Below, piece by piece: positions 1-8,432 of a stretch of DNA of 64,000 bases. The DNA is from Hymenobacter actinosclerus. Its GTDB lineage: Bacteria; Bacteroidota; Bacteroidia; Cytophagales; Hymenobacteraceae. The stretch spans positions 1 to 64,000 of the forward strand of contig NZ_FOHS01000001.1 in the NCBI RefSeq assembly GCF_900111515.1. Direction: 5' to 3'. The notes beneath the pieces were generated by a model. The model did no database searches and was not told the DNA's origin. It was given only the letters and a program-made list of their open reading frames with translations. The stretch's first letter is position 1; every line of letters begins with the position of its first letter. Position numbers and translations under genes: made by a program.

Positions 1-25
1 TACTAAGGGCTCGAACACTTCTGTA
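1..25 (+). rRNA. 3' end of 23S rRNA (partial)
   Basis: The first bases read TACTAAGGGCTCGAACAC, which resembles the last segment of bacterial 23S rRNA (in E. coli the molecule ends shortly after GGTACTAATGAACCG). A 5S gene follows about 100 bases later, the usual 23S-5S order. The rest of the 23S gene would lie before the window. The exact 3' end cannot be fixed from this short piece. Confidence 0.45.
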
Positions 26-121
26 GCAAATAAGCTCACCGCTTGCTTTTTCTTTCACTCTGCCTCTATGTCGAATTTCACAGCTGTTGTGTGCGAACAC
101 GCATAACACGCTGAATTGATA

Positions 122-233
122 ATGGTGGCTTTAGCCCGGGTGTTCACCTCTTCCCATTCCGAACAGAGTCGTTAAGCCCCGGAGCGCCTATGGTACTGCC
201 TTCATCGGTGGGAGAGTCGGTCGCCGCCAACCT
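122..233 (+). rRNA. rrf: 5S ribosomal RNA
   Basis: The segment contains the highly conserved 5S core TGTTCACCTCTTCCCATTCC followed by GAACAGAGTCGTTAAGCCCC and later GGGAGAGT. The two ends pair (TGGTGGC near 123 with GCCGCCA near 224-230) to form helix I, and this pairing extends outwards as TTGATAA/TTATCAA, probably a processing stem. It is the distal gene of the rRNA operon whose 23S end opens the window. Ends are accurate to a few bases only. Confidence 0.9.
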
Positions 234-244
234 TATCAAGCTTG

Positions 245-405
245 CTGCCCCGCAGCGTCCTGTGCCCGCAAGGCAGAAGGATGCGCGGGGCAGCTCGCGT
301 TTACGGCCAGGCCAACGGTAACAGGAGTGCCAACCGGCACCGGGCTATCGCCTCTGTCTGGTCTGATGCCAAAAGGCCCGCATCCTCCCATGAGGAAGCG
401 GGCCT
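245..405 (+). terminator. Terminator region of the rRNA operon
   Basis: Two hairpins follow the 5S gene. The first pairs TGCCCCGC near 246 with GCGGGGCA near 286-293. The second, at 374-405, pairs AGGCCCGC with GCGGGCCT around a loop of about 15 bases and runs into a T-rich stretch, the shape of a Rho-independent terminator. The stretch between 5S and the next gene shows no credible coding sequence. Confidence 0.6.
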
Positions 406-479
406 TTCTCGTTTATGGGTTTTATTAGCTTCGAAACGAATGTAACTTCTCGCCTGACTTCCTGCGAGAAGTCGTCTGA

Positions 480-1022
480 CTATACTACTCGCAGGAAGAC
501 GTCTTCCAGATAGAAGATATTATGCGGGAGGTCGGCTTCGTACTCAGCCGCCTCTTCCTCCTCCTGATCTTCCTCCACCTGTATATCGAAAGGCTGCTCC
601 TCTTCCTCTTCGCCAAACAGATCATCGGCCGGATAGGTGCAGGAGAGCTTCAGGGCGACGTTTGGCAGCGAGATGGGCGACTTGTCTTCGGTGGTGTATT
701 CGAGCAGGCAGGGCCAGTCCTGAACCGTGGCCAAGGCCTCGGCAACGTCTTCCTGTAGCATGGCCGAGCGGGGGCCCGCCAGGCGTAGGAGCCGGTCGAG
801 CTGCTGGAAGGGCAGGCCGAGGTGGAAGAAGTGCGCATCCCCGTCGAAATCAGTCGTTGCCCAGATGGTCACGTCATCAGAGTTATCGAAAACGATGGCG
901 GTCAGGTGGACGTGTTCGATAAAGAAATCCGTGTCGTCGGCCAGCGCATCAATCAGTCGTCTCATCGTTTTGGGGTTGGCGGAAAGGAGCAGCCGGGCGT
1001 TGTTGCCGGTCATTGCTTTCAA
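480..1022 (-). CDS. Hypothetical acidic protein, 180 aa
   Basis: This is an uncharacterised soluble protein; I do not recognise the family. There is no signal peptide or membrane segment. The N-terminal ~125 residues look like an ordinary folded alpha/beta domain. They are followed by a strongly acidic stretch at about residues 137-160 with runs of Glu such as GEEEEEQPF and DQEEEEAAEYE, and a short hydrophobic C-terminal tail. The gene reads towards the rRNA operon terminator and sits just downstream of hemW on the same strand, with an 86-base gap, so the two could be co-transcribed. The ATG at 1022 is the only reasonable start. Coding status is supported by codon bias and length; the function is unknown. 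Confidence 0.65.
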   Translation of the reverse strand: MKAMTGNNARLLLSANPKTMRRLIDALADDTDFFIEHVHLTAIVFDNSDDVTIWATTDFDGDAHFFHLGLPFQQLDRLLRLAGPRSAMLQEDVAEALATVQDWPCLLEYTTEDKSPISLPNVALKLSCTYPADDLFGEEEEEQPFDIQVEEDQEEEEAAEYEADLPHNIFYLEDVFLRVV

Positions 1023-1108
1023 AGAAATAACAAAAGACGCAAAGCGGTGCTACCAGCTACCCGGAATATCCGGGCAGAGCGTTCCAGGCCTCGCCAACGT
1101 GTGCGTTA

Positions 1109-2245
1109 TCAGGCCGCCTGAAACAACTCCAGCGTGATATGGTCGGCCAGGAGTTTGCCGGCATCGGTCAGCCGCAGCCAGCCATCCAGCAGCGTTGCCA
1201 TACCCGTCGTCTGGAGCTGGGCCAGGTAGGTGGCTTGGGTTGCCGGAAGGTCGATGCCCAACTGGTCGCGTAGCTTGGTCAGGTTGCAGCCCTGGGCGGT
1301 GCGCAGGCTGGTCATGAGGTACTCGTTGGCCTGGTCCAGCGGGCTCAGTACCTCTACGGTGGCCGGCACGAGACCTTCTTCGAGCACGGCGGCAACGTAG
1401 CGCGGGTTGTTAGCCAGCGTGGCATGGCGGCTGTGGCCATTGAAGGAGTGGGCGCTGGGGCCCAGGCCCAGGTAGGGCACGCCGGCCCAGTAGGCCGAGT
1501 TGTGGCGCGACTCGCGGCCGGGCCGGCAGAAGTTGCTGATTTCGTACTGCTCGTAGCCGTGGCGGGCCATTTCGGCCAGCAGCAGCTCAAACTGCCGGGC
1601 CACGAACTCATCGGGTGGCGGCCGGAACTGACCTTTGCGCAACTGCCGGCCAAATACGGTGTCGGGCTCGATGGTGAGGGCGTAGCAGGACAGGTGCGGT
1701 ACCTGGAGCGCGAAGGCCGCCGCCATATCGGCCTGCCAGATGCGGTGGTCGGGCGCGGGTACGCCGTATATCAAGTCCACCGATATGTTCTCGAAGCCCG
1801 CTTCCTGGGCCCGCCGCACGGCCTCGCCCGACTCCTGGGCCGAGTGGGCCCGGTTCATGAGGCGCAGGTGGGGCTCGTGGAAGCTTTGCAGGCCGATGCT
1901 GAGCCGGTTGATGGGAGAGGCCGCCAGCTCGCGCACTTTGGCGGGCGTCAGGTCGTCGGGATTGGCTTCGAGCGTGATTTCGGCATCGGCGGCCACCGAG
2001 AACCGGGCGTTGATAGCCGTGAGCAGCTGGTCCAGCTCGGTTGCCGTAAGCAGCGAGGGCGTACCGCCACCGAAGTAAATGGTTTCAATAACTGCGCCCG
2101 GCTCCAGGTAAGCGGCCCGCAGCTCCATTTCGGCTACCAGCGCATCCACCAAACGACTCTTCAGGCCCATGCTGGTGCTGAAGTGAAAGTCGCAGTAGTG
2201 GCAGGCCTGCTTACAGAAAGGAATATGGAGGTAGATGCCGGACAA
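1109..2245 (-). CDS. hemW: Radical SAM family heme chaperone HemW
   Basis: This is a HemN-like radical SAM protein of the HemW type. HemW proteins bind heme and a 4Fe-4S cluster and are thought to hand heme to client proteins; they are not active coproporphyrinogen oxidases. The N-terminus GIYLHIPFC is followed by the cluster motif CxxxCxxC (Cys11, Cys15 and Cys18 if the TTG at 2245 is used). GGGTPS follows, then VDLIYGVP and LSCYALTIEP, and a C-terminal HemN-type domain. HemN's longer N-terminal extension is missing. An ATG at 2320 would add 25 residues, but that extension is translated from a repeat element (2262-2424). I therefore prefer the TTG just before Ser-Gly-Ile-Tyr, though a GTG a little upstream is also possible. 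Confidence 0.85.
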   Translation of the reverse strand: MSGIYLHIPFCKQACHYCDFHFSTSMGLKSRLVDALVAEMELRAAYLEPGAVIETIYFGGGTPSLLTATELDQLLTAINARFSVAADAEITLEANPDDLTPAKVRELAASPINRLSIGLQSFHEPHLRLMNRAHSAQESGEAVRRAQEAGFENISVDLIYGVPAPDHRIWQADMAAAFALQVPHLSCYALTIEPDTVFGRQLRKGQFRPPPDEFVARQFELLLAEMARHGYEQYEISNFCRPGRESRHNSAYWAGVPYLGLGPSAHSFNGHSRHATLANNPRYVAAVLEEGLVPATVEVLSPLDQANEYLMTSLRTAQGCNLTKLRDQLGIDLPATQATYLAQLQTTGMATLLDGWLRLTDAGKLLADHITLELFQAA

Positions 2246-2261
2246 AGGAAATGGCTGTAGC

Positions 2262-2424
2262 TGGGGCACGGAACGTGAGTCCGTAGCGCAAGACTTGGAG
2301 ATAGGAAGCAGGGATACCACATCGGAACCCTACTGACTGGAGCTCTTTACGGTAACCGGTGGGCGGCTACTCGCCCGACAGAGGAGGGCAACAGAAGGCT
2401 ACGGACTAAAGTCTGTGCCCCAGC
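2262..2424. repeat. Inverted-repeat element, family A (GGACT...AGTCC)
   Basis: The left arm (2262-2287) contains TGGGGCACGGAACGTGAGTC and the right arm (2398-2424) reads GCTACGGACTAAAGTCTGTG and on into CCCCAG. They are imperfect reverse complements enclosing about 110 bases. The same arm type (GGCACGGACTTCAGTCCGTA) occurs at 19034-19063, 19465-19494, 25090-25117 and in short form near 49297. Each arm contains a small internal hairpin. This copy is degenerate. Confidence 0.7.
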
Positions 2425-2487
2425 CTTTCGTTCACGAAAACTACCTTCGGGAAATTAAATGCCGCGGTTCGCGTTGCACTGGCACAA

Positions 2488-4359
2488 ATGTACGTCCGCA
2501 TCCTCGCTTTCTGGTGTTTGTTGCTGAGTCCGGCCGGCTGGGCAGTGGCGCAGGGCAGCACGCCACTGAACCCGGCTGCTCCGCCCGTCTCGGCCGTGCC
2601 AGCCGTGTCGCTGCCGCCCGATTCGGCTGGTAAGGTCCTGCCAGCCCCACCTCGCCCGGGGCGGCCCGTGGTGCTGCGCCTCCAAACGGAGGCTGCCGAC
2701 CAGGCTACCCTGCGGCCCTACCGCTACCGCCGGCAGCTGCCCGATTCACTGGCCGCGTTGCGTGAGGTGCGTACGCTGGTGCTGGCGTTGCAGGCCGATG
2801 CCTACCTCACGGCCTCGGCCGATGAACTGCGTTGGTCCCCGGCCGCCGACACGCTGCAGGTACGCGTGTACGTGGGCGAGCAGTTTCGCTGGGCCCGGCT
2901 GCGTAATGGCAACCTCGGCGACGCACTGCTGGTGCGGGCCGGCTTCCGCGAGAAGCTCTATCAGCAGCAGCCGCTACGGCCCCAGGAGTGGGTGAAGTTC
3001 CAGGAAAACGTGCTGCGGGAAGCCGAAAACCAGGGCTACCCTTTCGCTACCGTTGGCCTCGATTCGCTGGCGCTGCGCGGAGCAGACATCGAGGGCCGGG
3101 TGGTACTGCGCCGGGGGCCAGCCATTGTGTTCGACTCTATCCAGATTGTCGGCCAGACCAAAACCAAGGCCCGCTTCCTGAGCCGCTATTTGCAAATAGA
3201 ACCCGGCGAGCCATTCAGCCAGCAGCGCCTGCTGGAAGCCGACCGCCGCCTGCGCCAGCTGCCTTACCTACAGGTGAAGGCGGCGCCCGAAGTGCGGTTT
3301 GCCCGGGGCCGGGCGCGGGTATATTTCCTGCTCGACGACCGCACGGCCAACCAGTTTGATGCCATTGTGGGCGTGCTGCCCAACCCTAACCCCGGCCTGG
3401 GCCAGAAGAAAGTGCAGATAACCGGCGACGTAACGCTCAACCTGCGCAATATCGGGGGCGGGGGCAAGGGGCTGGGCGTGCAGTGGCGCAAGCTCGATGC
3501 CACCTCCCAGCTGCTCGATGCCCAGTACCTGCACCCCACGTTTTTTGGCACTCCGCTCGAAGTCAGCGCCTCGTTCAATCTGCTCAAGCAGGCAGAACTG
3601 TTCCTGACGACCCGGCCGCGTCTTCAGGTGGCCTACCCCACGGCCCGAGCGGGGCGACTGGCCGTGTTCTTTGAGCAGCGCAATTCCCGCCTGCTCAACC
3701 AGAATTCCAGCCTTCAGCAAGCCGGCCGCCTGCCCGATAACATCGACTCGCGCTTCGCCTCCTACGGCCTCGACTACACCTGGAACACGCTCGACGACCC
3801 TTATTTCCCGCGGCGGGGTTTGCTGCTGAGCGGACAGGCAGCCATCGGTACGAAGCGCCTCAGTCCCAACTCCGATGTGAAGCCCGAGTTTTACGACGGC
3901 CTGGCCCTGCGCACCCGGCAGGTGAGCCTGGGCCTGCGGGCCGAGCGCTACTTCCGGCTGGGCCGGGCCGGGGTGCTGCTCACGCGGCTGCGGGGCGAGG
4001 CCTTGCTTAACGACCGGCTGTTTCTCAACGACCTGTTCCGGCTGGGCGGGCTGGCCACGCTACGCGGCTTCAACGAGTTGAATTTCTACGCCAGCCAGTA
4101 CGCGGTGGGCACGGCCGAGTTCCGCCAGTTCACCGGCCCCGACATCTACCTGTTCGTATTTGCCGACCAGGCCTACCTGCGCCGCGACCTGCCTAACGAC
4201 CCCTACCCGCGCGACACGCCAACCGGCCTGGGAGCGGGCCTGAGCTTTCGGACCGGCGCGGGCCAGTTTCAGTTCGTGTACGCGCTGGGCCGCAGCGAGC
4301 AGCAGCGCTTCGGCCTGAGTTCGGGCAAGATTCACTTCGGCATCACCAGCCGGTTCTAG
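2488..4359 (+). CDS. Omp85/BamA-superfamily outer-membrane protein (POTRA plus barrel)
   Basis: Outer-membrane beta-barrel protein of the Omp85 superfamily, similar in layout to BamA/TamA, which insert or translocate proteins at the outer membrane. The N-terminus is a signal peptide (MYVRILAFWCLLLSPAGWAV ending at AQG). Residues of roughly 180-290 look like POTRA domains (for example FDSIQIVGQTKTKARFLSRY). The C-terminal half, about 300-623, is a bacterial surface antigen barrel with the conserved LGGLATLRGFNE segment and a terminal aromatic residue (GITSRF), as needed for Bam recognition. At 623 residues it is shorter than canonical BamA, with fewer POTRA domains, so it is more likely a TamA-like or accessory Omp85 protein. 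The ATG at 2488 immediately precedes the signal peptide. It is monocistronic, ending in a strong terminator. Confidence 0.85.
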   Translation: MYVRILAFWCLLLSPAGWAVAQGSTPLNPAAPPVSAVPAVSLPPDSAGKVLPAPPRPGRPVVLRLQTEAADQATLRPYRYRRQLPDSLAALREVRTLVLALQADAYLTASADELRWSPAADTLQVRVYVGEQFRWARLRNGNLGDALLVRAGFREKLYQQQPLRPQEWVKFQENVLREAENQGYPFATVGLDSLALRGADIEGRVVLRRGPAIVFDSIQIVGQTKTKARFLSRYLQIEPGEPFSQQRLLEADRRLRQLPYLQVKAAPEVRFARGRARVYFLLDDRTANQFDAIVGVLPNPNPGLGQKKVQITGDVTLNLRNIGGGGKGLGVQWRKLDATSQLLDAQYLHPTFFGTPLEVSASFNLLKQAELFLTTRPRLQVAYPTARAGRLAVFFEQRNSRLLNQNSSLQQAGRLPDNIDSRFASYGLDYTWNTLDDPYFPRRGLLLSGQAAIGTKRLSPNSDVKPEFYDGLALRTRQVSLGLRAERYFRLGRAGVLLTRLRGEALLNDRLFLNDLFRLGGLATLRGFNELNFYASQYAVGTAEFRQFTGPDIYLFVFADQAYLRRDLPNDPYPRDTPTGLGAGLSFRTGAGQFQFVYALGRSEQQRFGLSSGKIHFGITSRF

Positions 4360-4364
4360 CCCAT

Positions 4365-4403
4365 AAAAAGAGCGGCCATCCTACCAAGGACGGCCGCTCT
4401 TTT
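4365..4403. terminator. Bidirectional terminator hairpin
   Basis: AAAGAGCGGCCATCC pairs with GGACGGCCGCTCTTT around a short loop, with A and T runs on either side. It lies between the convergent Omp85 and esterase genes and can serve both. Confidence 0.85.
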
Positions 4404-4423
4404 CAGGAACGCTAAGAAGGAGG

Positions 4424-5581
4424 TTATTTCAGCGCCTTTTTCAGCTCGTTGGCAGCCAGGTCTTCGGCTTCGCGGGCCTGGGGCACTACGGCGCCCATCC
4501 CGAAGAATTCGTGCGTTACATCCGGGTAGAGCTGGTAGGTAACGGGTACCCCGGCGGCTTTCATGTTGTCGGCCAGCGTTTTGCCCTCGCTCATCAGCGG
4601 GTCTATGCCAGCACCGATGATGGTGGCGGGCGGCAGGTTCTTTAGGTCGGCGTGTACCAGGTCAATCATCGGGCTCTTGCCATCGGCGGGGCTGCGCAGG
4701 TAGTATTTGAAGAACCAGGCCATGAAATCCTTATAGAGTGGCTTGGACTTGGTATGCTGCTGATAGGAGGGCGTGTTCAGGTCGTAGCCCGCAATCGGGA
4801 AAATGAGCACCTGGTGCTTGGGAGCCTGCACGTTTTTGTCGCGGGCCATCATGCTCACGGCGGCAGCCAGGTTGCCGCCGGCACTCTCGCCGGCCACGGC
4901 TATGCGCTTGGGGTCGCCGTTGAAGGAGCCCGCGTTCTTCAGCACCCACTGGTAGGCCGTAAACGAGTCGTTGTGGGCCATCGGGAATTTGTTTTCGGGG
5001 GCCTGGCGGTAGGCTACCGAGGCCACGATGGCGCCGGTTTTGGCCGCCAGGGCACGGGCCGAGGCGTCGTACGTGTCGAGGTTGGCAATGACCCAGCCGC
5101 CGCCGTGGTAGTACACCACCACCGGCAGCGTACCGGTTGCGCCGGCCGGCGTATAAAGCCGCACTTTCAGGCCGGGAGCGGCCATTTTGCTCATGGTGTC
5201 TACGTCGGCATAGGGCGCCGGAATGTTGTATTTCTGCATCACGGCCATCAGCGCATCCTTGAAGGAAGGCGCCTTGCGGACTTCGGCCGGGGTGAGCTTA
5301 TCGGGCGGGGTGGGGCCGCTGAGGCTGTCGAGCTTCTCAATTACGGCCAGCATCTCGGGGGCGATGTTGGGAGCCCAGGCCGGTGCCGGACCGGTGGGCT
5401 TTACGGCAGCCGTGGTGCCGTTGGTGGCGGACATGGTGCCGGCCGCCGTGGCTACCGAGTCGTTGGCCGGACTGGTGGTGGCCGTTTCGGCCGTTTGGTT
5501 GGTGTTGCAGGCGGCCAGCAGGCCCAGGCCGGCCAGCAGGGCCGGCACCTGGCGCCACCGCAGAACAGAAGAAGTGAGCAT
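4424..5581 (-). CDS. Alpha/beta hydrolase lipoprotein (hormone-sensitive-lipase-type esterase)
   Basis: Predicted secreted carboxylesterase anchored as a lipoprotein. The N-terminus has a signal peptide with a lipobox (LGLLAAC, Cys25). It is followed by a Thr/Ser/Ala-rich linker to about residue 70. The catalytic domain has the HGGGW oxyanion-hole motif typical of the HSL (family IV) esterases at about residue 160 and the nucleophile elbow GESAGGN at about 233. Downstream are the acid region (GAGIDPLMSEG) and the catalytic His region (DVTHEFFG). These motifs indicate hydrolysis of acyl esters with short to medium chains; the substrate cannot be told from sequence. It is convergent with the Omp85 gene and shares its terminator. 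Confidence 0.9.
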   Translation of the reverse strand: MLTSSVLRWRQVPALLAGLGLLAACNTNQTAETATTSPANDSVATAAGTMSATNGTTAAVKPTGPAPAWAPNIAPEMLAVIEKLDSLSGPTPPDKLTPAEVRKAPSFKDALMAVMQKYNIPAPYADVDTMSKMAAPGLKVRLYTPAGATGTLPVVVYYHGGGWVIANLDTYDASARALAAKTGAIVASVAYRQAPENKFPMAHNDSFTAYQWVLKNAGSFNGDPKRIAVAGESAGGNLAAAVSMMARDKNVQAPKHQVLIFPIAGYDLNTPSYQQHTKSKPLYKDFMAWFFKYYLRSPADGKSPMIDLVHADLKNLPPATIIGAGIDPLMSEGKTLADNMKAAGVPVTYQLYPDVTHEFFGMGAVVPQAREAEDLAANELKKALK

Positions 5582-5770
5582 ATTTAGAAGAATGAGTAGG
5601 GGAAAAAGATGAAATGCTTAACGCAGCGGCTTCATTTGGGTGACACTTATTCCCGAATTGTGTACGCCACCACTTCCGTCAGCCACCTATTGGCTCGGAG
5701 GTTGATAAATTTTATAGCTGATAATCAGGCCCGAAACCTTATTGCAGGGCAAAATTCAGTCGCCAATAGC

Positions 5771-5798
5771 TTGTTTGTCGAAAACGTGTGTACATTTG
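5771..5798 (+). promoter_or_regulatory. Bacteroidota-type promoter of tRNA-fMet
   Basis: The -7 box TACATTTG at 5791-5798 matches TAnnTTTG. A TTG at 5771-5773 (a second is at 5775) lies 17 bases upstream as the -33 element. The tRNA begins 14 bases after the box. The same TACATTTGCATCA string precedes tRNA-Pro(GGG) at 56416, which supports the call. Confidence 0.7.
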
Positions 5799-5811
5799 CA
5801 TCACCAAACAG

Positions 5812-5886
<75 letters not shown>

Positions 5887-5887
5887 T

Positions 5888-5921
5888 AAAAGGGCGTTTC
5901 CGTATCGGAGACGCCCTTTTC
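5888..5921 (+). terminator. Terminator of tRNA-fMet
   Basis: AAAAGGGCGTTTCCG pairs with CGGAGACGCCCTTTT, followed by CTTTTG. It starts directly after the tRNA. Confidence 0.85.
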
Positions 5922-6045
5922 TTTTGTCCACTACAGTAACTAGCACGTTGCAGAAGCTGCTGCTATAGGTGCCGAAACTACAACGGGCCGCAACCGAACG
6001 TTTCGGTTGCAGCCCGTTGGGCAGTAAGCAACTTCGGATGATACC

Positions 6046-6528
6046 CTAGAACCAGGTGGCCACCAGCTGCGCCAGCTCTTCCAGGTAGCGCTGGTCGGTG
6101 GTGTCGAAGTCGTTGAGCTGGTCGCTGTCGACATCGAGCACGGCGACTACCTGGCCCGCTTTGAGGATGGGCACTACGATTTCAGATTTGGAGGCGGAGC
6201 TACAGGCAATGTGGCCGGGGAACTGCTCCACATCGGGCACGAGCAGCGTGGCGGCCTGGGCCCAGCTGGCGCCGCACACGCCCTTGCCATGCCGGATGCG
6301 GGTGCAGGCAATAGGCCCTTGGAAGGGCCCGAGTACCAGCTCGTCGTCTTTCACCAAATAAAACCCTACCCAGAAAAAGCCGAAGGCCTGGCGCAGGGCG
6401 GCGGCGGCGTTGGCCAGGTTGGCCACCAGGTCGGGTTCGCCGGTGGTCAGGGCAGTTAGCTGGGGCAACAGCTGGCGGTACTGGTCGGCTTTGCTGAGGG
6501 TGGTATCGAGCTGGAGTTCTTCGGCCAT
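6046..6528 (-). CDS. Free methionine-(R)-sulfoxide reductase (GAF domain)
   Basis: Cytosolic single-GAF-domain enzyme that reduces free methionine-R-sulfoxide using thioredoxin. It corresponds to E. coli fRMsr (MsrC/YebR). Signature segments are FFWVGFYL, LVLGPFQGPIACTRI, GKGVCGASW and SEIVVPI. The three redox cysteines fall at Cys75, Cys85 and Cys109; their spacing of 10 and 24 is the same as Cys84/94/118 of the E. coli enzyme. The 160-residue length is normal for the family. The ATG at 6528 (MAEELQ) is preferred over an upstream ATG at 6645, which would add 39 residues without family resemblance and would read through the promoter box at 6593. Confidence 0.93.
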   Translation of the reverse strand: MAEELQLDTTLSKADQYRQLLPQLTALTTGEPDLVANLANAAAALRQAFGFFWVGFYLVKDDELVLGPFQGPIACTRIRHGKGVCGASWAQAATLLVPDVEQFPGHIACSSASKSEIVVPILKAGQVVAVLDVDSDQLNDFDTTDQRYLEELAQLVATWF

Positions 6529-6592
6529 GTGCGAGGAAGCGGAAAGTAAAAGGTGGGCCGGGGGCCGGCCAGGCACCGGTTCGGTGCCGGCG

Positions 6593-6600
6593 CAAAGATA
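6593..6600 (-). promoter_or_regulatory. Putative -7 box (TATCTTTG) for the fRMsr gene
   Basis: On the minus strand TATCTTTG matches TAnnTTTG and lies about 65 bases before the ATG at 6528. No clear TTG is found at the expected -33 spacing. The rest of the 304-base gap 6529-6832 shows nothing else I can name. Confidence 0.45.
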
Positions 6601-6832
6601 CGGCACGCCGCTCCGGGCGCCGCTTGCCGGGGCAGCTACTACCAAATCTCAGCTGAAAAATGGAAATTAGCCTAACGGTTAACGCTGATCCGGTGGGTTG
6701 GGCCGTTCCGATGCCGAAAATTTACGGCCCACCAGCCGCCCGGCCCGTATCAGCTACCACTCCGGCCCCATGGCCGCCGAACCGCTCTTTACCTGCTTCT
6801 CGCTCCCACCCACAACCAAATCCCATCCCCGC

Positions 6833-7360
6833 ATGCGCAAAGTTGTACTCTACATTGCCACCAGCCTCGACGGCTACATTGCCTCGCCCGATGGCCTGGT
6901 GGAATGGCTGCCCACTGCCGGCCACGACTACGGCTACACCGAGTTTCTGGCCAGCGCCGACTCTACCCTGCTCGGCCGCGCCACCTACGAGCAGGTGCTC
7001 GATTCCGGCCCCTGGCCCTATGCCAGCCTCACCAACTACGTGTTCAGCCGCCGGCCGCCGGCCGTAACGCCCCATGCCTCGGTGCAGTTTGTCAGCGACG
7101 AGCCGGTGGAATTTGTGCGCGCCCTGCGCCAGCAGCCCGGCCGCACTATCTGGCTGATCGGGGGCAGTACGCTGGCCTCGCCGCTGCTCACGGCCGGGTT
7201 GGTAGATGAGCTGATGCTGCTGGTGCTGCCTCGGGTGCTGGGGTCGGGCATCCCGCTCTGGCGCCACCAGGCGCAGCCTCAGACGCTGCAGATGCTGCGC
7301 ACCCAAACCTGGCCCGACGGCACGGTACTGCTGCATTATAAGCTGCCCAAGAAAGATTGA
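6833..7360 (+). CDS. Dihydrofolate-reductase/RibD C-terminal domain protein
   Basis: A 175-residue cytosolic reductase-like protein of the DHFR/RibD C-terminal superfamily, similar to the uncharacterised YyaP/YwjB group. It shows MRKVVLYIATSLDGYIA at the N-terminus. The central LLGRATYEQVL and the nucleotide-binding IWLIGGSTLAS segment follow, then VDELMLLVLPRVLGSG. Members bind NADPH; their physiological substrate is generally unknown. The ATG at 6833 gives the standard N-terminus, while an in-frame upstream ATG at 6698 adds an atypical Pro/Ser-rich extension. Divergent from the fRMsr gene. Confidence 0.85.
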   Translation: MRKVVLYIATSLDGYIASPDGLVEWLPTAGHDYGYTEFLASADSTLLGRATYEQVLDSGPWPYASLTNYVFSRRPPAVTPHASVQFVSDEPVEFVRALRQQPGRTIWLIGGSTLASPLLTAGLVDELMLLVLPRVLGSGIPLWRHQAQPQTLQMLRTQTWPDGTVLLHYKLPKKD

Positions 7361-7384
7361 TTCCGAACCAGCCGCATTGACGGT

Positions 7385-7419
7385 AAAACCGGCTAGCTTC
7401 ACGGCTCCAGCCGGTTTTT
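7385..7419 (+). terminator. Terminator after the RibD-like gene
   Basis: AAAACCGGCT pairs with AGCCGGTTTTT around a 14-base loop. It lies between the RibD-like gene and the next gene's ATG at 7427, so both are probably separate transcription units. Confidence 0.75.
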
Positions 7420-7426
7420 CGTTTCT

Positions 7427-8362
7427 ATGTCTCTCCGTTTACACGCTTTATTTGCGGCCGCTCTGCTCACGGCCCTGGCCCATCCGCTGCACGCTCAACG
7501 CACCCTCACCGGCACCGTGCAGGACCCGCAAGGCGCCGCCGTGCCCTTCGCCGTGCTGGAGCTGCCCACCCACAAACTGGGCGTGCAAGCCGACGATGAG
7601 GGCCGCTTTTCGCTGCCGCTGCCCGCCGGCCTAGCGCCCACCGACTCGCTGACTGTTTCGGCGCTGGGTTACGAGCGGCGCCGCGTGCTGGTGCCGGTCG
7701 GAGCTACAGTTGCGTTGCAGCTGGCCGCGTTGCCCGTGTCGTTGAACGAGGTAGTAGTGCGGCCGGGCGCGGCCGAGTGGGTAGGGTTTGAGAGTGAACC
7801 GAAAGACTTTGGTTACGGACAGAATGGTTTGTCAAAGGAAAAAAACACCGGCTGGCAAATAGCACGACTGTGCCAGCCAACTACCAACGGTTACTTGGTG
7901 GCTGCCCGCTTTTTCGTAAAGCCAGGAATTCACTGCGGCAAAACAGGAGTGCGGGCCCCTTTTCGAGTGCGGGTGTACGCTGCCGATGGGCCGAATGGCA
8001 GTCCGGGTACCGACTTGCTGTTCACCACTGTGCTGGCAGCTGCTCCTCAGAAAGGATGGGTAACGGTAGACTTGAACCGTTACGGCATAGAATTCCCGCA
8101 ACGGGGCGTGTACGTGGCGATGGAGTGGGTGTACACCTCCGATGAATTTCTCTGCTCCTACACTTACACAACGCCCGATTCGCGGCAGAAAAAGGAGGGT
8201 TTTTCTTATGGCCAGTCGTTGGCTGCGCAATGGGTACCGGAGGCGCAAGCCCGCACATGGTATTACACCATTAAGTACGGTTGGCGAAAGTTTGACAGTC
8301 GCGACCCAACCGGCCAGCAAAGAGTGGGCGACGCTGCTATCCAAGCCCGGTTCCAACCCTAA
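7427..8362 (+). CDS. Secreted protein with CarboxypepD_reg-like domain
   Basis: Predicted periplasmic or surface protein of 311 residues. Residues 1-23 form a signal peptide (ending HPLHAQ). Residues ~24-105 are a CarboxypepD_reg-like beta-sandwich: GTVQDPQGAAVPFAVLEL, then DDEGRFSLPLP, and the typical closing SLNEVVV. In many Bacteroidota proteins this domain precedes a TonB-dependent barrel, but here it is followed by a ~200-residue soluble region I do not recognise. That region contains FFVKPGIHCGKTGVRAPF, DLLFTTVLA, WVTVDLNRYGIEFPQRGV and YVAMEW, and could be a carbohydrate- or peptide-binding fold. The second half is visibly less GC-rich than the first. The function is unknown. Confidence 0.8.
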   Translation: MSLRLHALFAAALLTALAHPLHAQRTLTGTVQDPQGAAVPFAVLELPTHKLGVQADDEGRFSLPLPAGLAPTDSLTVSALGYERRRVLVPVGATVALQLAALPVSLNEVVVRPGAAEWVGFESEPKDFGYGQNGLSKEKNTGWQIARLCQPTTNGYLVAARFFVKPGIHCGKTGVRAPFRVRVYAADGPNGSPGTDLLFTTVLAAAPQKGWVTVDLNRYGIEFPQRGVYVAMEWVYTSDEFLCSYTYTTPDSRQKKEGFSYGQSLAAQWVPEAQARTWYYTIKYGWRKFDSRDPTGQQRVGDAAIQARFQP

Positions 8363-8374
8363 TTACTCCAAAAT

Positions 8375-8410
8375 AACAGCGGCGGCCCCAAATAGGGAAC
8401 CGCCGCTGTT
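8375..8410. terminator. Bidirectional terminator hairpin
   Basis: AACAGCGGCGG pairs perfectly with CCGCCGCTGTT around a 14-base loop, between the convergent CarboxypepD_reg-like gene and psd. Confidence 0.8.
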
Positions 8411-8432
8411 GCTAGTAGATGCCGCTAAATGC

